Source of the DNA: Gordionus sp. m RMFG-2023
Taxonomy: Eukaryota > Nematomorpha > Gordioida > Chordodea > Parachordodidae
Length of the DNA stretch: 64,000 nt
Reading direction: 5' to 3'
Assembly (NCBI RefSeq): GCF_954871325.1
Contig: NC_088775.1
Location: forward strand, 72,083,561-72,147,560
Below are positions 57,833 to 64,000 of this stretch, in pieces. How positions within the stretch are numbered: position 1 is the stretch's first letter; every line of letters begins with the position of its first letter. The notes below the pieces were generated by a model, which worked only from the letters and a program-made list of their open reading frames with translations, was not told the DNA's origin and ran no database searches. The position numbers and the translations under genes were made by a program.

Positions 57833-59796
57833 CAGGGTTGCATGTGTTTTATTTGGTGATATAATAAAAACAAAAACTATTAAGTGGTATAATAATAAGT
57901 TTGAAGTGTTTAAAAAAACAGAAATACCACATTTATATATTAGGAAAAAAATAGTTTAAGTGAATATTTTTTCAAATTTTTACAATAATTTTTTAAAAAA
58001 AAGTAACATAAGAATTTACCTATGAAATGTTTCTAGAATATCGTATGTAATTTGAAATTAATTTTTTGGAAGATTTGGAGATATAAGTGGTAATACTGTA
58101 TTGTATAAATCATCAACAAAAAATAATACTATGTATTTAATGATCTTTATTTCAGTTCTATGAACCTTAAATCTCAATATTGATCATAAAATAAAGACTT
58201 ACACTAAAGAATTTAAACTTAAAATCAGCCATCACCCACCTTTAAAGTAATTAACTTATATTGCAGATAAATGTGTTCTTTTTTTTCTATAGAAAGGCGC
58301 TTAGAAGAACGAAATATAAAAATTATCAACCAAAGAATATTTTGTATACATATATTATAAAAATCTATAATTACAAATACAAACACATAATGATTTAATT
58401 TTGTAAGAAAATATTATATTTTAAAATTGCATTCTCGTTTAGTTTTGAGTGTTCCGAAATTGGCATCTTTATTTTTATATAAATAGAGAAAAGATAAAAA
58501 TATATTTAAAATATATAAATTTATATTACCTTTAATTGATTGGTTGTCCCCGAAAACCAAGTTCCAAAAAATCATGCATATGATTATAAAAGTTTGTAAA
58601 ATCATACGGAATGTACTGATTTAATATCGAATTAACATTATTTATGATTTGACCTCTATTGTTTGGCCTTGGTATAGACCTATATTTGTTTTTCGTGACC
58701 CCGAAAAAGTTTTCAATAGGATTTAATTGAGGTGAATGTGGCGGAAGATATTCAATTCGATTTTTATAGCTGTCAATAAGATGCTTGTGTATTGCGGCAT
58801 TATCCATAATGTCAAGGAAAAGCAACCCATTAAAGGGCCCTTTAATAATTCGATAGGTTATAAGGCCACCAATTCCTATTGTACATAAAATACTAAAATT
58901 CTTGCCTTTGGAAGGTGGAATAGGGGGCCCAAGCATACATAGGTACAACATGGTTTATGCCTGTTTAATCCAGGAAGAACATTTTTCCCATAGGAATGTT
59001 TAGTATTTTAAGGTAATAAGCCTGGCGAATGCGAATTGCTCCTGGTCTATTTCGTCGATCGAGCTCTAATCCAGCCATTTTTTTAGACCATCCTATTTTA
59101 AATATATTTTCGGATGGTCCCCTCATTTTTTGGGAAACCTGGAGGCAAATTTTCTATGATATCTTTGATAGTCGAGGTGTTGTTATCCATTAAAATATTT
59201 ATAACCTTTCTTCCGATTTCGGATGTGTCTTTTTTTTGCATCCCTTTTTTTGAATTTGATTTTGCTTCAATGGCCCCTCTATTAACTCTGGAAAAGTTTC
59301 TTGCCTTAATTTGTTAACCGAGGCTATTGACATATCAATATGTTTGGCAATGTCCTTTATTTTCATTCTTTCCATTTCCGGCTGGGATAACAATTTGGTT
59401 ACTATGTCAATTTTCTCTTTATTCCGGCAATTATATTTTCTTTTTGGGTTTTGAATTGCCGGTGAATTTATAGGGTTTATTATAGTAGAATTAGCACTTA
59501 TAGCAGATTGCGAAAATGATGTGGAAAAGTAATGATTAGATAAGAAGGAATTATTATTATATAAAGAAGAATTTCTAAAACTATTATTGGATAAATTATT
59601 ATTATTATTAAACATTTTAAATTTAAAAAATTATTTTTTGGTAATTAAAAATGAAAATTTTTTATTAATTGTTAAATTTTTTTCTTAATACATAAACGTG
59701 GTATTTCTGTTTTTTTAAACACTTCAAACTTATTATTATACCACTTAATAGTTTTTGTTTTTATTATATCACCATATAAAACACATGCAACCCTGG
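57833..59796 (-). mobile_element. Tc1/mariner-type transposon with ~110-bp inverted repeats
   Basis: Inverted repeats start (C)CAGGGTTGCATGTGTTTTAT and stay nearly identical for about 110 bp (through 'aaaacagaaataccac'), with only a handful of differences. TA dinucleotides flank both ends (57831-57832, 59797-59798). A minus-strand transposase runs 59615 to 58532. The close match of the repeats implies a recent insertion, although the gene carries lesions. Confidence 0.85.
58532..59615 (-). pseudogene. Tc1/mariner-type transposase, lightly damaged
   Basis: N-terminal frame 59199-59615: an Asn/Ser-rich leader, then RKYNCRNKEKIDIVTKLL and IKDIAKHIDMSIASVNKLRQ, a helix-turn-helix. C-terminal frame 58532-58951: FSILCTIGIGGLITYRII, GLLFLDIMDNAAIH (second catalytic Asp) and EYLPPHSPQLNPIENFFG (catalytic Glu), with 29 residues between Asp and Glu. 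Between the two lies ENLPPGFPKNEGTIRKY and FFLD*TGINHVVPMYAW, where a TAA replaces the codon after the first catalytic Asp, plus a frame change in the run GGGCCCCC near 58930 and others in 58990-59200. It is therefore inactive, yet most of the protein is readable. Confidence 0.85.
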
Positions 59797-60395
59797 TATA
59801 AATAATAAAATTGGCATTATTTAAAAAGATTTAAAATGGTGTTCCTTTCTATTTTTATAAAAAAAACTTGTAAAATAATACTATAAATCTATTTTAAAAA
59901 ATAAATAAAATTTAAGAGGTGTTGTGCATTTACATTGTTTAAAAAAAATTATTTAGAAAATATTATTAATGTAAAATAAATATATATAAAATAACAAAAA
60001 AAGAAAAGTAAAAAGATCGGATCAGGGTTTTTACAGGTATCGGCCCGATCCGATATTTTTGGAAAACTCGAGATATCGGTGCCGACCCGATCCGATATTT
60101 AATATCGGCACAACCCTACAAAATATAGATTAGTTCGGATAGTTTATTTTTATAAAGCTATTATATTTATAATTATAATATTTATCTTTACGGGAAATTG
60201 GCGAATAAAATATAGATTCGGCTGAGTTTTTTTTATTTAATATTAATTTTTACAGGAAATCTGTTACAACATCCTCTTCCAAATGTAATTTAACCATCAT
60301 AGATATATTATTTAGAATCTCAAATAGTATATTGAACGCTAAATGTAATTTATGCTCAACTAAAATAATAAATTTAGCTCATTCATTCTCCAGCA

Positions 60396-60606
60396 TAGTC
60401 TTGTTAAATGGCTCTATTTAAGCCTATTTTTTAAAATGGCTAACTTATTTTAGCCAAAAAATATTGCCTAGATTTAGCAAATAGATGTCCAAACCTTAAT
60501 GCCATCTATGAGCAAAATTTTCAGGCTTGCGTTTTACTTTTTTAGATAAAATATTCAGTTAGCCGTTTTTAAAAATCTACTCAAATCGAACCGTTTAACA
60601 ATAGCA
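60396..60606. mobile_element. hAT-type MITE with near-perfect target duplication
   Basis: Ends TAGTCTTGTTAAATGGCTC and, inverted, TGCTATTGTTAAACGGTTCG. Flanks CTCCAGCA (60388-60395) and CTCCAGGA (60607-60614), 7 of 8 matching. Same family as 48171-48393 (shared 'ggctaact', 'aaaatattgcctaga' type core). Non-coding. Confidence 0.8.
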
Positions 60607-60892
60607 CTCCAGGAATTTCATTACCCATTTAAAAGTATCTAAATAACTATATATATCATACATGTATCTATTTTTCCTCCTAATTACTTTCCCATTTATT
60701 TTATTAATCAAGTTTAAGTTATGTAATAATGAAGACTGAGTCATATAAATAAATATGAATAAATTTTTATATTAATCAAGACAGGTGATTTTAGATTACT
60801 TATTGTTGTTAATATATCATTTTACTTACATTATTATGACTTTATATGGGGACAATTTTCCCTTAAATTTCCTGGCTAAAGGCTTTTTTAAA

Positions 60893-60932
60893 ATGTCAGA
60901 ACCAAGCATAGTTCCATTAGACAACCATGAAG
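60893..60932 (+). CDS. Weak candidate first exon
   Basis: ATG at 60893 opens MSEPSIVPLDNHE and meets a good donor (GAAG/GTAAAT) at 60933. Too short to judge, with no partner exon found. It could be chance or the first exon of a gene or transposase continuing beyond the window. Confidence 0.15.
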
Positions 60933-61225
60933 GTAAATCCTCGTCTTAATTTTTATTCTTAATTCTGATTAGACGATGATAATTTGCATAAAATTTTATA
61001 AAATGGTAAATAATAAAAAAATCATTATTGATACTATAAAAATCGACTGACAGAAAGTATTCATCAAAGTATTTATATTTAAATACCTTATTTGAAATTT
61101 TTTTTGTGGGTATTTAGTATTTATATTTTAAATGCATTTGTTCAAATAATATTTTTATGTATATTCAAATACTTTTTTGTGTGTTTATATTAGAATACAC
61201 ATTTTTGAAAATTTGCCCAACCCTG

Positions 61226-62774
61226 GACGAAGGTCGAAAAATAAAAGAAAGAAAATTATAAAGACAACTTTATCTTAGGTTTTTTCGAAAAACATGAAAT
61301 GCAGCTGAAAAATATAAAAGCGAAATCATTTGATGGGTCGGAAATCATATATGGACTGATTTTTTTGGGATTATAAGCTTACATAAAACTAGAAGTTGTC
61401 TTGCTTAATGTATTTGTAATAATATCGAAATAAATATTTTTGAATTATTTTTAGACTATTACTGTTTTAAGTTTACCCCCCTTCCCTCCCTCATGTGAGC
61501 TGATTTGAAATTCGTTATTGGGGGAAATAGCTGTTGACACATATGTTATAAACATGTTTAATTTTGGGCTACAAAATAAAGAATATATATGAAACTTGGG
61601 GAATTGCCTTCTAGTACATATAACTAGCCTGTCCCTATGGCACGCTTAAAATTACAAAAATTTAACTTATCTGGAAAAAGAGTATATTGCTAATTAAAAA
61701 TTTTATACCACAATGCTTATAAAGAAATACAATTACTATTAATTTTTTTTGAAAATACTTTATTTGTATTAAGGTTATCATTATATGGTTTAAAAAATAA
61801 TAAAATGCCTTATCAACCAAGGTTATTATATAAATTATTTTTTTATAGATATGATTTTGGTTTTACAATATTTCTTAATTTTTGGTCATTATCAATGGTC
61901 GTCTACCTTGGTTATCTATGAGCTATAGTTTGAAGCTGCAAGACATACTTCTTCTATACTTGGAGGAGTAGACAGGATTTATCTGCGCAAATTTTTTTTG
62001 GTGGGGTTTCATTGGCGGAACAATTGGAATAACTAATTATAAAATGTATGCCAATATTTTGTGCTTTATTAGTGCCTAGTGCATTAACCAGTAGCGTAGC
62101 CAATATATAGCAAAAAATTATTAGCAACAAAATTTTAGTCAACCTTATTAAAAATGGCTGAATGCATTTATTCTAAAAATTTCATTATATATTAATTTGA
62201 TCTGTTTTGGTAGATAGTATAAGTAAAAACAGATATTAGCAAAAAAGAAAAATTGGCATTAAGCCAGAATAGAAAATATAGAATAACTAAATATTTAGTT
62301 TGCGCTATTATGGAGTACCTGACTAGTATTTATTAATTCCTCAAACATTAAGTATTTCTTATTTAGTCTATTTTATTGATTTAATCTGTTTTGTAGCTGA
62401 TTTTAAGGGAAAATTATTGGTAAAATAAGAACAAATTGGCATCATGCCAGAAAGGAGAATGTAGAAGTTCTTAATATCTGTTGTTAATATTTAGGGCCTT
62501 ATTTTTTAATTATTTTCTCCAACCACAAAAAAGTAATGAAATTATTAGCCAAATAATAACTATAATATCACGTTAGCATGAAGTCAGCCAAATTTTTGAA
62601 AGCATAAATTTTGAAATTAATTTTTATCTATAATTAGTGTATTTTAGTACTTCAACCCATTTTATAGATAGTTTATAGGAAAAACGCTATTGACAAAATA
62701 AGAAAAAATTGTTAAGATTGGCATTATGCCAGAACAAATATAGAAATGGGTGTGCCAATATATAATATGTAATG
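61226..62774. other. Gene-free stretch
   Basis: AT-rich. The segments near 62200-62300, 62385-62470 and 62655-62755 share a loose theme ('attgatttaatctgttttgt', then 'aaaattattggtaaaataag', 'ggcatcatgccagaa'), three diverged copies of a roughly 200-bp sequence in direct order. No gene is supported. Confidence 0.5.
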
Positions 62775-63147
62775 TAGAGATCTGCAAAAGTAGGCCCGGC
62801 CCTAAGGGGTTTCGGGCCGGGCCTATTTTTTAAAAAAAATTTGGGTTCGGGCTGGGTCGTGTCTAATATTTTTTTAAAAAATTCGGGGCGGGTCGGGTCC
62901 GGCCTTGAAATTTTTGTTAAATATATCTAAATTTATCAATTTTATGTTGAATTTTTTTATGTGAAATAAAAATATTTGATTTTATTTATAGAAACTAGAA
63001 GCCATATAACATATATCTTTTATTTTGAGTAATTATAAAAATGAATTTCGGCAAATTTTTTTATTTTGGGCTCGGGCCGGGTCGGCAAAACATTTTTAAA
63101 ATAATTTCGGTCCTGGCCCGAAAAATTACGTCCGATGCAGATTACTA
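62775..63147. mobile_element. hAT-type MITE with exact 8-bp target duplication
   Basis: Ends TAGAGATCTGCA and, inverted, TAGTAATCTGCA, flanked by identical ATGTAATG at 62767-62774 and 63148-63155. GC-rich subterminal words (ggcccggccc, gggccgggcc, gggtcgggtc) stand out against an AT-rich core. Non-coding, 373 bp. Confidence 0.88.
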
Positions 63148-63155
63148 ATGTAATG

Positions 63156-64000
63156 CATGATTAGTACTCCACCAGTCTTTCCAGTCAATAAACAGTAACC
63201 ATTTATAAGCGAAACAAAAGCTATAACGGCGTGCCTTAGGCTAAATATATAATAAAGCGCGAATGAATAAAAAATAATAAAATAGCACAAAAATGGTTAA
63301 AGGGAAGGCTAATGCGAAATTTATTATCTAAACTTTATACCCCCCCCCCCCCATTAAATTAAAATTAGTAAATCAAAACTACTCTTTTAGTTCAATCTCA
63401 ATTTCACCTAACCATTACGATATTTATAAAACAAATGATTTAGTTTTTAAAATGGGCCCTTATATAACCAATGATTTTTGCTTAGAAGAAACTGGAAGAG
63501 GCCGATATTTTTTGAAAATTTTTATTCATAAACAAATTCTTAAAATCAAAAGTACTAAATTAATTCTAAGCATTTCATATATTTTTCAGAGCGATTCATT
63601 TTTTAATCTAAGCGTTTTGTTTCAGATATCTGAGAAATAATAATTTTTTCTAGATATTTCAGTTTTTTATCAAAACATTGAAAAATAATTCTAAGCATTC
63701 AATATTTTTTTCTGAAAATTGAGTAGGGGGGGGGGTCATCGCCACGCCCCTCGTTTTGACTAGGCATGTGTCTTAGGATTAATGAATTTTTCCCCCATAA
63801 ACTAAAGATAATATATTATAATTTAAGAACCTCCTTACCTTTTTTTCTTAATTATTAAATTAATTTTTTCATTATAGTATTAATTATGTAGAATTTTGAT
63901 TGACATTTCTTTAAATAGAATCGTATATATATTTTTTTTAACTTTTATAATAACATGGAATTCTAACGCTATATTTATTGTAGCATAGATATGAATATCC
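63156..64000. other. Gene-free end of window
   Basis: A run of 14 C at 63341 and a run of about 10 G at 63726 face each other across 385 bp, like the C/G-rich ends of a transposon, but the bases beyond the runs do not pair well. No gene is supported. Confidence 0.35.

Larger units (their letters stand above)
57498..60118. mobile_element. hAT-like element (CCGATCCGATATT ends) split by a mariner element
   Basis: Left end GGCTGTGCCGATCC, right end inverted AGGGTTGTGCCGATATT. Both ends carry repeated 'ccgatccgatat' words. Once the Tc1/mariner insertion at 57833-59796 is discounted it is a non-coding element of about 650 bp. Target duplication unclear. Confidence 0.6.
57246..61225. mobile_element. 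Possible outer hAT element of a nested stack
   Basis: The left end CAGAGTTGGGCAG with many 'aaatactt'/'atatttg' words and the right end, inverted, CAGGGTTGGGCAAATTTTC with 'aaatacttttt' words have the terminal style of one hAT family. The flanks (ggggatga / gacgaagg) match poorly, so they could also be two separate copies. Within lie a hAT-like element (57498-60118) and a MITE (60396-60606). Confidence 0.4.

Noticed and set aside
61954-62142. 62-codon minus-strand frame starting with a signal-peptide-like stretch
   Set aside because: The hydrophobic start arises from AT-rich DNA; no homology, splice site or promoter supports it.
63341-63760. MITE bounded by facing C and G runs
   Set aside because: Only the homopolymer runs match; no inverted repeat or target duplication beyond them.

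Overview
This is about 64 kb of very AT-rich nuclear DNA from a eukaryote, almost certainly an invertebrate animal or a close relative. The reasons: two spliced host genes with animal-type domain make-up (Elongin A; a USP8-type protein with a rhodanese domain), GT-AG introns, a class II tRNA-Leu gene, and a dense mixture of hAT, Tc1/mariner, LINE and Ty3/gypsy elements. I cannot name the species. Most introns I can place in the USP8-like gene are 43-125 nt. The few long ones hold transposons.

Layout. (1) 75-3390, plus strand: three internal exons of Elongin A (ELOA), covering the end of the N-terminal TFIIS-like domain, the BC-box and the Elongin A core. The first exon lies off the window, and a possible further exon is at 8054-8212. 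The gap between holds a 2.65-kb DDE transposon with ~500-bp inverted repeats (3750-6403) and a 757-bp hAT-type MITE (6787-7543, exact 8-bp target duplication). (2) 8871-8952, minus: tRNA-Leu(UAA). (3) 9.4-20 kb: hAT fossils (9441-10932, 11874-13087, 16062-17522), a perfect 110-bp tandem duplication, and a minus-strand LINE endonuclease fragment (about 18.24-19.66 kb). (4) About 21.45-29.56 kb: an old minus-strand Ty3/gypsy fossil, invaded by a foldback-like element made of ~41-bp repeats in two opposed arrays (23041-25370) and by a small non-autonomous LTR element with 202/203-bp LTRs and target duplication GGTTT (26683-28892). (5) About 30.72-44.03 kb: a second minus-strand Ty3/gypsy fossil containing two younger LTR insertions: a 5.57-kb Ty3/gypsy element (35215-40786, duplication ATTTC) and a 2.4-kb plus-strand gag/protease-only element (40860-43263, duplication TTAAT). 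(6) 44.4-54.6 kb, plus strand: ten exons of a USP8-like gene (N-terminal USP8 dimerisation domain, then rhodanese). Its 6.4-kb fourth intron holds two hAT fossils and a hAT MITE. The ubiquitin protease domain expected at the C-terminus is not seen up to 64 kb. (7) 54.9-64 kb: gene-poor, with hAT fossils and MITEs, and a nest in which a Tc1/mariner element sits in a hAT-like element that may itself sit in another hAT.

How the parts relate. The two host genes both belong to ubiquitin biology (Elongin A as substrate receptor of a Cullin ligase and RNA polymerase II elongation factor; USP8 in endosomal deubiquitination). Nothing suggests that they are functionally linked by position. Everything between them is layered transposable elements. 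The insertion order can be read from target duplications and nesting. The least expected structures are the inverted satellite/foldback element, the membrane-anchor-plus-zinc-knuckle ORF in the gag position of the young gypsy element, its extra ORF after integrase, and the USP8-like gene that seems to stop before its catalytic domain.
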